Positions 24,737 through 35,666 of a stretch of DNA of 64,000 nucleotides are shown here, in pieces. Every line of letters starts with the position of its first letter. The first letter of the stretch is position 1. The stretch is from Daldinia sp. FL1419 (Eukaryota; Ascomycota; Sordariomycetes; Xylariales; Hypoxylaceae). Location: the NCBI GenBank assembly GCA_025201765.1, contig MU623374.1, positions 223,025-287,024 of the forward strand, given 5' to 3'. The translations under genes and the position numbers were made by a program. Below the pieces are notes generated by a model, which made no database searches, had not been told where the DNA came from, and saw nothing but the letters and a program-made list of their open reading frames with translations.

Positions 24737-27700
24737 ATGACTAGCTTGGAATTTATCATGGATATGGGCAATGAAGAAGACCCTCAGATAAATAAGAACG
24801 ATGGCGGCTCCATCCCACCCGGGCCATCTCGTAGTCAAGATCCTTCCCGTGCGGCAACGTCGAGTCATGAGAAGCCTAGAGATCAAGACGATAGACTAGC
24901 TCCAGCCCCAACTAGAAGACGCGGTCCTACAGGTCATTCATCAAAGTCTACAGCAACAGCATCCTCGTCATCGCCATCGACATCATCATCAGCAGCAGCA
25001 ACAAGGCCGGCGCTTATAAGCAGGCAGAGCACTAAGAGTTCAGAGCCAATGGATCCCACAACGTACGGAAGTCACGCCCAAGGTTCATCATCCGGGGGAG
25101 GAGGCATGTCATCTTCTAGTATGCCTACGAGGCCGATGGGTAGTCTTCCAGGAGATGCGGGTATGCCGGTGAAATTGACTCCCATTACTGGCCGTGTTAG
25201 CAGAGCGAAGAAAGGCGTCCCAGTTCATACGTGCGATGTCTGCAAACCACCAAAGGTAAGCGGTTTTTTTTCTTTCTTTTTTTCTTTTTCTTTTTTTTCT
25301 TCAGAATCACGTATAGGGCTGGGGGAGGCTGATCCAATGATAAATTAGACATTCACGAGGGCGGAACACCTACGGTAAGTAAAAGCTCGGTGACAGAATT
25401 CGTTAAGAGACGCATCACTAAAGCGCTGAGTTACAGCCGCCACCAATTAAGCCACAAAACGCCCGGATTCCCATGTACTTTTCCTGGTTGTGAAAAGGCG
25501 TTCCACCGAGCGGACCTACTCGCACGTCATACCCAGAGACAGTAAGTGAAACAGGCGGGTTAGAAGGGCGGTATCCGGGCCAATAAGGAGACTAACTTGA
25601 TTCCAGTGACAATGACGATAAGGCATCGTCAGGAGGCACAGGTGGAGATATGAGCCGGCCGCCGTCTGCGGGCATGCTCGAGGACCCAAACTCCGGGCTA
25701 AGTTACCTATCCCATAGCTACTCATCGATGAACAGGGGCTCAGGCTCCCGACCGGGCATGACTGGACCCTCCGACAATTCCTCTGGCACATCCTACCCCG
25801 GTAGTCTATCGCAGTATCAGATGAGCGGCCAAGATAGCACCAGTGGAGGGACTTCGATGTCTCCGTCACAGCATCCCGGCCGTGGCGATAGCTATCAAAA
25901 TTCGCCCAATCCCGCTTCTCAACAGAATTATGTGTTGACTGGGTTGATTAACCCACCCTCGGGCATTGGGGGCTCTCCCGTCACAGGTACTGACTTCTTT
26001 GGAGGGATAGAATACCAACCTCGTACATCTTCTCCCTTCCCTAATATGCTCATGGACACTACGATCTTACCCCAGACCTTGCCTAGCTTAACAATACCTG
26101 ACAACAGTATTCCTCCAGGTCTTGTTCATGCTGGTCACGACGGTTCGCCTTGGCCTTCTTCCGCCTCGGAGAGTACCTACTCTACCCCCTCAGAAATCGG
26201 CCACAGGAGAAACATGAACACCACGGGGTACGAATCACCAACCTCAGACTGGCCTCTATATTCTCACCACATGCAGAGTCCAAGCAGTGGATTCGAAGCC
26301 GCAACCGCGGCCTCTTACTATGGAACGCAATATACCTCGACAGCGCCGAATCTCGACCATGCGCTGAACATTCCATTCTCAGACGATCAATCATTCGTCG
26401 ATCAACAATACCACCCTTATTCAGTTCGTAGTCCGACCCCACCGACTATCTCACTGTCCGCTCAATCGAATGAAAATTTAGTCACCCTTGCAGCCCCATC
26501 AATTCCCGACGCCGCGTCGGCAGGGGTTCGCCGGAAGGGCTCGACGATGCTCCTGGGACCACTCCAGGGGGCAGCCTTTCTAACTGCGAACACCCTGCCA
26601 TCGCCCGTCCGAAACGCTATCCCGAAGTACCTCCATGCGTACTGGAAGAGATTCGACACACTCTTTCCGGTGGTTCACCGCAAAAGCGTTAAAACAGCTG
26701 CCGACGAGGTTCTGCGTTGTGCTATGGCTGCAGTGGGCGCGCAGTATCTCCAAGGTAAGGATGATCGTATAAGAGCAAACGAGTTGCATGAATTTGCCTG
26801 GAAAGAGGTCAAAACTGTGAGTCAATCCGTTTACCTACTTGTGTACCCCTGAGAGAATAGCAGCTAAACCGGTAGATACAGTGTACGAAGTGGAACCTTC
26901 AAATCATGCAGACGATCATCCTTTGCGAGTTTTACGCGCGGTTCCGCGGACGGAGTGTCCTACGACATCCGTCGGATATCTTCCAGTCGCTCTACTCTCG
27001 GGTGAGTTTCCAATCTCCTTATCCTTCTAATCTTGTCGATTCTCTCATACACTCTACTCTTCAGGATCACCTCTTTAGCTTTGTTATGTCTTCTCCTGAT
27101 GGCCGATGGTATCCATACTCAACATGTTCTTCCTTACAGATGGCCGACCACCAAACACCAGACAATTTCCTTTTCTCTGCTTCAACACGAAACGAACGAT
27201 GGAACGAATGGATCGATAACGAGTCACGACGGCGACTCTTGGCCGCTTGCTTTGTTTTGGATGCGCATGCATCCGTGTACTATCAACAACCTGTAATACA
27301 ACAATTTCCTATGTCGGCACGCCCTATCCCCTTAATTCGACCTACCGAAGACCTCTGGGCCGCCCAATCGCCCGAAGAGTGGGAGACCCTCCTCGATACG
27401 AAACCAGCCAACTTTGGGCCTCTAAGCTATTCTGGCGAAGACCTTACCGCGGAACAGGTGATGAACGCGCGATACCTCGACCGTGCCGTATTTTTAACTG
27501 CCGAGGCTCTTCGCCTGCCCAAACGATCTAACGCCTCGATATTGGACTTTTCGGTAGGAGTAGACCTGACATCTACCGAGCGAATCAGCAGGCTTTTCCC
27601 GGGATCTGCTGTTGGAAACACCTATTTGGCCTTACACTATACACCTCTTCATGACCTGCTCGCGGTCAGCGGTGACACCTGGCTCTTCTCGAAAAAGGTG

Positions 27701-28312
27701 GCTTCTTTTGAGGCTTTCCAACAACACAAGAAACGGCTGCAAATCTGGTGCGGCAGTCCCTGCGCTACTGTTGCTGCCGGATTTGCCGCCAAAGCCCTGC
27801 TGGCCTTCCTCGACGGCACCGAGTTTCGTAATCCTAACATATCCAATACAACTGTTTCTTCAGACCCGGAGGACCAAGATGAGGTTAGGGACTTTGATAA
27901 GAGCTGGAACATGCTGGATATTTCGGATTACTGGGCGGTATACGTATGTGCTCTAATCTGCTGGGCACTCGGGCACCGCTCCATAGTCAGGAATACCAGT
28001 ATGACATACTACGGTTCCGGCTCAGACAGCACATCCTCTAACCACGACCACCACAACAACAATAACGACAGTTCTAATGCTAATGCCGGGGAAGCGGGCG
28101 AGCACGAAGCCATGCGATGGCTGAAGACAGTAGCCGGGGGCCCTACGCCAAACGGGGCGCGGAGCCGGTGCCGGTGGGAATCAATGGGCGTCATTAGCAT
28201 GGTGCGTCGGCGGCTCGAGGACGAAGCTGTCGGCGCAAAGAGTCGCTTGCTGGTCGATGCCACCTGGACGCTGAAGAAACTCGAGGAACGCGCGGATCAA
28301 AAGTGGTTCTAG
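24737..28312 (+). CDS. C2H2 zinc-finger transcription factor with fungal-trans domain
   Basis: Predicted nuclear DNA-binding regulator of 1,050 residues. Exons: 24737-25255, 25349-25374, 25437-25541, 25607-26816, 26882-27001 and 27140-28312. Residues 1-160 are Ser/Thr/Pro-rich. Two fingers follow: C166-x2-C169-x14-H184-x3-H188 (CDVCKPPK...HQLSH, with a longer loop than usual) and C195-x4-C200-x12-H213-x3-H217. Exon 2 is only 26 bp and lies inside finger 1. A long Ser/Gly/Pro-rich activation-type region leads to a fungal-specific transcription factor domain from about residue 557 ('YLHAYWKRFDTLFPVVHRKS', then NERWNEWIDNESRRRLLAACF). Intron 5 (138 bp) is in phase and has no stop, so its removal rests on the fit of the flanking sequence. 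Its targets cannot be deduced. A pyrimidine-rich 3' region follows the stop. Confidence 0.88.
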
Positions 28313-30409
28313 GTAATTCGGATCGAATTTTCAGGGGAAATACCAACGAAATAAAAAGAAGAAAATAACAGAAAAAAAAAGATATCAGGGGCACACTTGG
28401 GGGATTTTGGATGGATACACAACGAATGGGAAATGAATGAATGGCGGTTGTATTTTTTCCTTATTATTTCCCCTTTTCTCTTCTTCCTGTCTATTTCCTT
28501 TCTTGTATTTCTATATTTTCTTTTCTTACTTTTTTTCTACTCTTACCTACGCTCTTCCCCCTTTTCCATTCTCTGGTTGGACATTTTATTTTCTAAAGAC
28601 TTTCTATATTTCCTTCTTCCTATTCTCTGCTTTCGCTTGTCTTCCTGTTCTCTGTCTGTCTGTCTGGTCTGCTTTGCTTTTTTCCCCTCGAGTTCCCAGT
28701 TCTGATTTTTCTGCTTTGCTGTTAACGTTCTCTTGAATTGTTACATGTGCCTTGTACAATATAGAACTTCTTTTTAAAAATCTCCTTTTTTTCGCCTGGC
28801 CGGGTGGGGGAAAGCGAAAGGCGCCGGAGATCACGATACACTTGTACTATTAGAAACAACACGCATTGCAAGGGAAGATAAAAATACCAATACCTGGGAG
28901 TGGTTGGGAGTCGAGGAACATATTGCATGGGTTTCTTCTTCTTTCATCTACCTGCACTGCACTTCACTGCACCTTGGAGGCGTTGGAGGAGGAGGTCGGG
29001 AGGTTTTTTTTTTATATGTCTATGCCGTTTTCGGTTTGTCTACGGGGTTGGTTGAATTCCTTACGTTTTTTATCTATTCCATTTTTTTCTTCTTCTCGCA
29101 GAAACTGCTTACATGCCGTACCGCTCGAGGACGAATTACGATGGGTAACGAATGTATTTCTAAATAGATGTGGAATGTGTTTGTTGGACTGGATCATGAT
29201 AATAGAGGAATACAAAATGTTACGGATCATTTTTTTTTCCTTTTTTGATATTTACTACCTTCGGGTTCATTCTTGCTTTCAATGACGTGATGAAATTTCG
29301 AAAAGCCAAAAAGTCGTTATGAAATGTACCGAGAAATTATGAGACCGATAAGCTGTTCATAAATAGGTACCTATAACGTAGCAGTGATAAGCGTATCTTT
29401 TCTAGGTATTTTATATTAGTTCGCTCGTGTATCTAGATTGCAGTCTTGGCTCGGTGTACTCGGACATAAGCATTGATCAATGGTTATTTCGAGGGGCTGG
29501 ATAGGAAAAGCCTTTTTTCCCCGGCTCGCATGTGATTGGGCGGGTGTATGAATGAAATTGTTATGTATTTCGTATTTTCGTACAAACGCGCAGAACACAT
29601 CGAAGTGCATAGATGATTCTACGGGCGCTGGCAGGTTTATTGTAATTTCTAATTCCGGATACGGCAAAGAGGCTTTCGGTGGCAATCCGATCCTAATTGT
29701 TCGAAATCGCCCATTTGATCTTTTGAATTTTCTTTTGTATGGCATGTGTCCAGCATGTGTAGCATGGGCGTGGGGACTTCAAAAGATAAGGCGCAATTGA
29801 AATTATGACCCTCCTCAAAGATATTGTCGTTGAAGTCGATTGGTAGTTCATTTTGGAATTTTGATGTGATGATAATGCGATAATAATACGATGATAACGC
29901 AATATGTACCTATGTATCCAGTACCTGACGTTATCAGTGTATCAATGCGTGCAGTAAACGAGTCTAAAGGATGTCCTGAATGTCTTAAACGTCTTAAATA
30001 GTGGAGCTAGTCTCACTATGGTAGCTATGACTGCTTAGGGCCCATAGCTGCTCTGTACGCTACCCGCTAAACCGGCTAGGAGTGCTAGGACTTTGCAATC
30101 TCTCCTAGCGAAATTCCCTAGCAAATCGATAGATCGGACTTTTATCTGACTTGATTAGGCTAGGCTACTAATAATACTAATAATTACACTAATAATTACT
30201 TACATTTGCTTGCGGGTTGGCGGGTCGCTTGCTAAAGCTCTAACCTAGAGTCGAAGCTGTCTTCTCACGCTTTTTCTCTCCCATCATCTTCAGCGCAGCC
30301 CTAAATAGATACCTCAAATTATTCTTTCCAATTATTTCTTCGATTGATATCATTAACGCGCGTCGTATCGCTTGACATTCTTCAGGTCTATTCGGCAGGC
30401 TACTCGACA
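28313..30409. other. Intergenic, pyrimidine-rich 3' region then promoter
   Basis: From about 28440 to 28730 the plus strand is a T/C-rich tract, giving long but meaningless Phe/Leu/Ser frames; it probably belongs to the 3' untranslated region of the transcription factor. A minus frame at 29416-29745 (109 codons) and short frames near 28866-29285 match no family. Small repeats such as CTAATAATTACA occur near 30170-30200. The right end must hold the promoter of the glycogen-binding-domain gene. Confidence 0.5.
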
Positions 30410-33400
30410 ATGGGAAGCTTTTTGTTCAAGTGGTAAGTAAAGCGACAGCAGGATCACCCTTCTCTCTTCCGTCTCGACCCACGCCCTGTATATCCACAAA
30501 GCTGCTGCGTGCTGCGTGCTGCTTGCTGCTTGCTGGCAACCCAAGTTGGCGACCGAATGCTTTCACCGTTTTTGTTTCGTTTGGATTTCCCAACATCCCA
30601 ACAATCGTTATATCCCCTCGATAGAAATTGATGTAGAAGAGCTCTGCTGATATCGTTTTTTTTTGATCCGATTAGGGAACATCCCGCCTCCGAGGTCTAC
30701 GTGACCGGTACCTTCGACGACTGGAAGAAGACGGAGAAGCTAGAAAAAGTTGGCGAGCATTTCGAGAAAACGGTAACGCTTCGGGATGCATCGGCCAAGA
30801 TATACTACAAGGTTCGTCGCAACTCCATCCTATGCAACTCTAGTTATTTCTTGATCGTTTAAATCTACCTGGTCTACCTTTCTTTCATTTATATTCCTTA
30901 CCTTCGGAACGTTATTCCCGTGCCCGTCGGAAGAGCACAAGGTTGTTCTTGAGATCGCAAGATGACTGGTCGGCTTTGCGCGACGATCAATGCTTGCGAC
31001 ATGGGATGATAATATAGTGCCAAATCCTTACTGCGCGTTTCTTTGGCCTGCCTTTAAGGCCTGTTCATGGTCTGTCAGTTTGTATGGCCGAATATACTCA
31101 TTCAATCCCTTCGGAGCGTACTTGATTAGTCTACATAGCTGTCTAAGCTCCGCTTCTGCTGGCTCGATACATGGTTACGTATTGGTTACTGGAGTTTGAA
31201 TGCCTCTGGATCATCCCCGCCCATGTGCGTGGTGCGGCCGATGCAAAACATTACTCCGTGAACCAACCGTGAACCACGGATGACGCAAGGAGACTACGAA
31301 TGCGACGAAGTAAGGGCGGGCTCAACTCTGATAGGTCAATTGTATTTGGAGTGGTATTATCACATCCAAGGATCTAGCCATGTTCTGGACCTTGTTCCTG
31401 TCATGCTGTCCGCTATACTGCCCGCTATACTATCCGCTATACTATCATGGGCAAGTTGGATGGATAACAAGCATTTGCTATGTTGTTACCTTCAAATTTA
31501 CGACCGCTTTTTTGCCCATTGTTTAAATTTCGAAGGTCTGGTGACACCATTTGGCCTTAGTCCGAAAAATCAGACGTCACTTTACTAAATCACCCCCTCA
31601 AGGTACTTTACACAAAAAAAAAAAAAAAGAAAAAAAGAAAACACTGAAAACTTGCAAGTGCACGGCAGGCATAGGCCAATTGCATTGTGGAACTCCAACA
31701 GCGTCATTCCTCCGACAGAAGTCGCCCTATCCGGTTGTTTCTTTAGAGGAAGCCTTGTCCCTGATGCCTGACGCAGACGCCCGTAGGACTTTTTTAGCTA
31801 CCTGTAGGCAGATTACCTTCACCTAGGGTAATTTACAGCTGCCTGTGCTTCGGGTCCTGCGGCACCTTGCATTAGGCCTAGGTAGACTTGTCATTGTTGA
31901 GCTGTCTCCAACCTCACGCGCAAATTCTGTTTTGCTTTTCTTATTTTCTTCCACATTCTACTTTTTTCTCCGCCACATTTGCATTCCTGAAATATACCAC
32001 GAGACGCTACTTCAACCTCTGCTTTAACCTATACATCCTCGACTGCGAGCTAATCATCTACCTTTGGTACAGTTTGTTGTTGACGGCAATTGGGTCACTG
32101 ACCACACTGCGCCAAAAGAAATTGACGAGAGTGGAAACGAGAACAACGTCTTAACTCCTGACCGGATTGTTGTCGAAGCGCCCGCAACTGCTGCTATCAT
32201 GAGTACCGTCACACCGGAATCTACGACCGCTGCTTTGGCCGCAGAAGTGCCATTGGAGAAGAAGGATGAGGAATTACCGGGCACTTTCCCCGAAACCCCC
32301 GCCGCTGAACTCGACAAGGGCGGTGAATTTGGAGTGAATCCTCTGCCAGCTGCTGCAGGTGCTGTCAACCCGATCAAGCTTGCTCCGGGCGAGAAGATTC
32401 CTGAGGGTCTCGCCGCCAACAGTACTACTGACCAAGTTAAGCTGGATCCCGAGTCGTACGAGAAGAGCGACACCATTCCTGGTGAGTTTTGTTACGGTCT
32501 GCACCAATTTGTTCCCAGGCCTCTAATTTTTTCCTCTAGGTGGAGTACCTCTTACTCTGAACTCTGCTGCACCCGTGTCTACAACCGCCGTTCTGGCCGG
32601 AAGCGTACCCCTCGAGCCAAAGGTTCCCGAGGTAGTGAGAGAGAGCCAGGAGAAAGCACAGGTTGATCCTGAAGCCAGCGGCATCGCAGAAGAGGTCAAA
32701 GAGAAAGCCGAGGTCGAGAGCGAGCTTCTAGACAAGGTAAAGGAAGCGCCCACTACGTCCGAGGGTACTGCTGGTAAGGGCACCGAGAAAACGGAAGATG
32801 TGGTTACACCCGGCGAAGCCGCCGCATCTGTTGCTGCAGCGGCTACCGCTGTTGGTGCTGCCGCAGTTGCTGGTGCGGTTGCTGCTAAGGATATCGCTGT
32901 CGAGAAAGCTACAGATGCCGCTACGGTAGCCCAAGCTTCTGCTATTGAAGCCGCTACGAACCTACCCGACTCAGTCAAAGAACAGCTTCCAGAGTCGGTT
33001 CAAAACGCTATTGGAACCACGACAAAGGAGGAGACCCGTGAGGAAGTCTCCCCTGAGGTGCCTGCCGAGGTTAAAGAATCTATCATCGAAGCTGGCAAAG
33101 CGCCTGAAGCCGCCGCAAACACGGAAGCAGTCGAGGAAAAGAAGGCTGTGGAAGCTGAGTTGTTAAAAGAGGTCAAGCCTACGGAAGCTGGCAAGGAGGA
33201 GTCTAAATCCAAGCCAGCAGAGTCGACTGAAGCTACTGGTGACTCTTCTGAGATTAGAATACCACCTGCTTCGGAATCGACTGTTGCCAACGGTGTCAAT
33301 GGCCACCAAGAGTCGGTGAAGCCCGTTGAAATTAAGCGAGTCCCTACTGAGCCTACCCAATCCACTGAGCCTGCCGCCGCAGCCGCTCCGGCTACCCCAG

Positions 33401-33492
33401 CTGCTTTAGTTGTCCCAGCTGCCTCAGCTACTCCAGAGGCTGCAGCTCAGCCGACTGACGCCACTTCTCCAACCAGCGATAAGGCAGCTAAT

Positions 33493-33558
<66 letters not shown>

Positions 33559-33642
33559 GGCGCTGCGTCAACCGAGAAGAAAAAGAAGAACAGACTCAGC
33601 TCGATCTTTGGCAAGTTTAAGAGCAAGTTGTCTAGCAAATAA
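30410..33642 (+). CDS. AMPK-type glycogen-binding-domain protein (Crp1/Mdg1-like)
   Basis: 556 residues in four exons: 30410-30432, 30676-30811, 32073-32481 and 32540-33642. The first exons encode a family-48 carbohydrate-binding/AMPK-beta-type domain (residues 1 to about 90): 'ASEVYVTGTFDDWKKTEKL', then KIYYKFVVDGNWVTDH, with the Trp and Lys residues that contact glucan. The rest is Glu/Ala/Lys/Pro-rich and probably disordered, with an alternating Asn-Gly run encoded by a 6-bp repeat and a basic tail, KKKKNRLSSIFGKFKSK. Yeast Crp1 and Mdg1 share the domain order of a glycogen-binding domain plus acidic tail and have been linked to cruciform DNA binding and pheromone signalling; function here is inference. 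Intron 2 is 1,261 bp with a GTTCGT donor, very long for this genome, but the domain reads straight across it. Confidence 0.85.
33493..33555 (+). repeat. Coding hexanucleotide microsatellite (GGCAAC)n
   Basis: About ten tandem GGCAAC units inside the last exon of the glycogen-binding-domain gene, encoding alternating Gly and Asn. Unit gain or loss would keep the frame, so length may vary between strains. Confidence 0.9.
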
Positions 33643-35666
33643 GTGCCAACGGCATAATTTTTGCTTTGGTTATTTGTTTTAGCACTCCTGTCAACGTCAT
33701 CGTTTCTTTTGGAGCTTATGATTCCCCATCTCGCGTTGACTCGCCGTGACAGGTGCCGATAGGGCATCAGTCGCAGTCAGGCACATCCTGTACATTAAAA
33801 CTCGTTTACTTGGGCATTTCCCAACCGCCAACCCAGATAATATGCTATTCCCGGTTTCTGAAAAGGCTTCGCCTTCGTGCTATTTTGAATGGTGTGGGTG
33901 GTCTGGATTCCTTTTTTTTTCGATTTAACCCAACTTCCCTTACTGGTAGCTCCTATTTCCGATGAGTCGTGTCGAACTTGATGGCATTTTGCCTTGTCTT
34001 TTCTCGTCTTGCGTTGCCTCACGATTGATGCGGTTTTGCTTTCCAACATGATCAAGGTCGAATCTAAGCTGTGAGGGGCGGGTTGATGGAAGTCCAAAAT
34101 CCAGGGTTGCAGAGTGTAGTAAAAAGGGAGTCCGTGATTGGTAGTCAGATAACAACGTCAAGTCGTGGAAGAGACATTGGGAGCACGTTGGTTGGATAAT
34201 CGAATAGGGCGCGTCTCTTGGGCGCGGGGACTGGTAGTGACAGGATACGTAGAAAATGCGGCTTAATAAACAAGTACCTTTTTATGAATCCTACCAAGAC
34301 TTCTTTTCTTTATGGATAGGATACCTAGGTACCCTAGGTAGTGGTTGCAAGCCAGTGGGTTACCTTATTACTTGCTTGCACCTACCTGTCTCTCAAGATA
34401 AAAATAAGAACAGGCACTTACTTACCTATACTATACATGTAGGAGGTATGTAGTTATCTGAGGGCATTAGTCACTTCCATAAAACAGTTCCTCTATGAAC
34501 ATTAGAACGATAAGGTACAGTGAGGAGACAAAAAAAACGTCCAAAAATATTTTCCAACTTCATTCCATTCTCTTTGATATTAAATAACACAACCAAATAA
34601 ATAGATAAAATTGAACAAAAAGATTTATATTCTAATGGAGTTATTTTAAAATATAATATGGATTTTTTCAGAATTTTAAGTTAAAGAATAAGCTTAAAAT
34701 TGTAAGATATAATTAAAGTATATTTACTTGCATATACAGTTTTCTCAGCTTTATATCTTCATAAATTTATATTGAAATAATTAATAAAAATTATTTTTAA
34801 ATACAGTTTTATATAAAAATTAAATTGATTATTTTTGAAAAATTATAAAAATTAAATTGGGGAGATTAAATGGTAATTTATTCAAATAAAGCTCAAAAAA
34901 CCCCAAATTTTAATTATTCCCCATATTAAATCTATTAAATTTTATAATACATCAACTTTCGCATCATTTTATTTTACAAAGAAAATTTATAAAAATATTT
35001 TTAAGTGATATATTTATTAATCAATCAATTATTAATATCTTATAAAATTATAAATAATTTATTCTATATAAATATATTAAGTTATTGTTATTTGAATTTG
35101 GTAAGTTTTGGTGTAAAAATGAGCTTTGGACGTTTTTTTTGTCTCCCCACTGTAGTTATTGAAATCAAACAACTGAACAATTATAGTGGATCAAGGCTTA
35201 TAAAAGTAGCGCTAGCCCCGCTGAACAAGCTAGCAGGTGGCGGGTTTCGGCAGCGTCGTCCCATGTTGGAGTGATATCAAACATCGAATCGTCAGTAAGC
35301 ATTTCGCCCCGCCGGTGACTCTTTCCACTCTTTCCTTCCTTCAAACCTCCGGGGTCCGTCCATTCTGGACCCCTCGAATTGCGAATCGCCGACCAACTAC
35401 AAATTTAGTACTTGATATCTTATCCATTGACGAGGGAGTCTTGGGGTTCTCTTTGTTGATCGAACCTCTCTATATTAAATACATTGATAATTTCATTCTT
35501 TTTTTATCCCCTTTTCTTGTCGCGGAATAGGTATCTTGGTAAGATACCTTGGTGGTCTTTTTGCTTGACGTTGATAAACATTGACCTTGAGCATTTTGCG
35601 CCGCGTTTGTCATCCTCGAAAAGACGTGCCTGGCCTCGAAGGTCGACCTTAACAACCATCGAAATC
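33643..35666. other. Intergenic with a mariner-type MITE
   Basis: Holds the 3' region of the glycogen-binding-domain gene, a CCTAGGTA palindromic patch (34322-34340), the MITE at 34518-35152, and the leader of the RING gene from about 35160. The frame of the RING gene stays open upstream to 35484, but family comparison and codon context favour the ATG at 35667. No other gene is seen. Confidence 0.6.
34518..35152. mobile_element. Mariner-type MITE
   Basis: 635 bp with 28-bp terminal inverted repeats starting CAGTGRGGAGACAAAAAAAA (34518-34545 and 35125-35152; one mismatch) and flanked by TA on both sides (34516-34517 and 35153-35154). CAGTG ends and a TA target duplication are typical of Tc1/mariner elements. 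The interior is highly AT-rich and has no transposase frame, so it is non-autonomous. Confidence 0.88.

Noticed and set aside
28397..28736. Two overlapping hydrophobic plus frames of about 100 codons
   Set aside because: They come from a T/C-rich tract after the transcription factor; Phe/Leu/Ser runs in two frames at once indicate composition, not coding.
32054..32978. Ser/Ala-rich minus frames of 140-150 codons
   Set aside because: Antisense to the Ala/Glu-rich exons of the glycogen-binding-domain gene.
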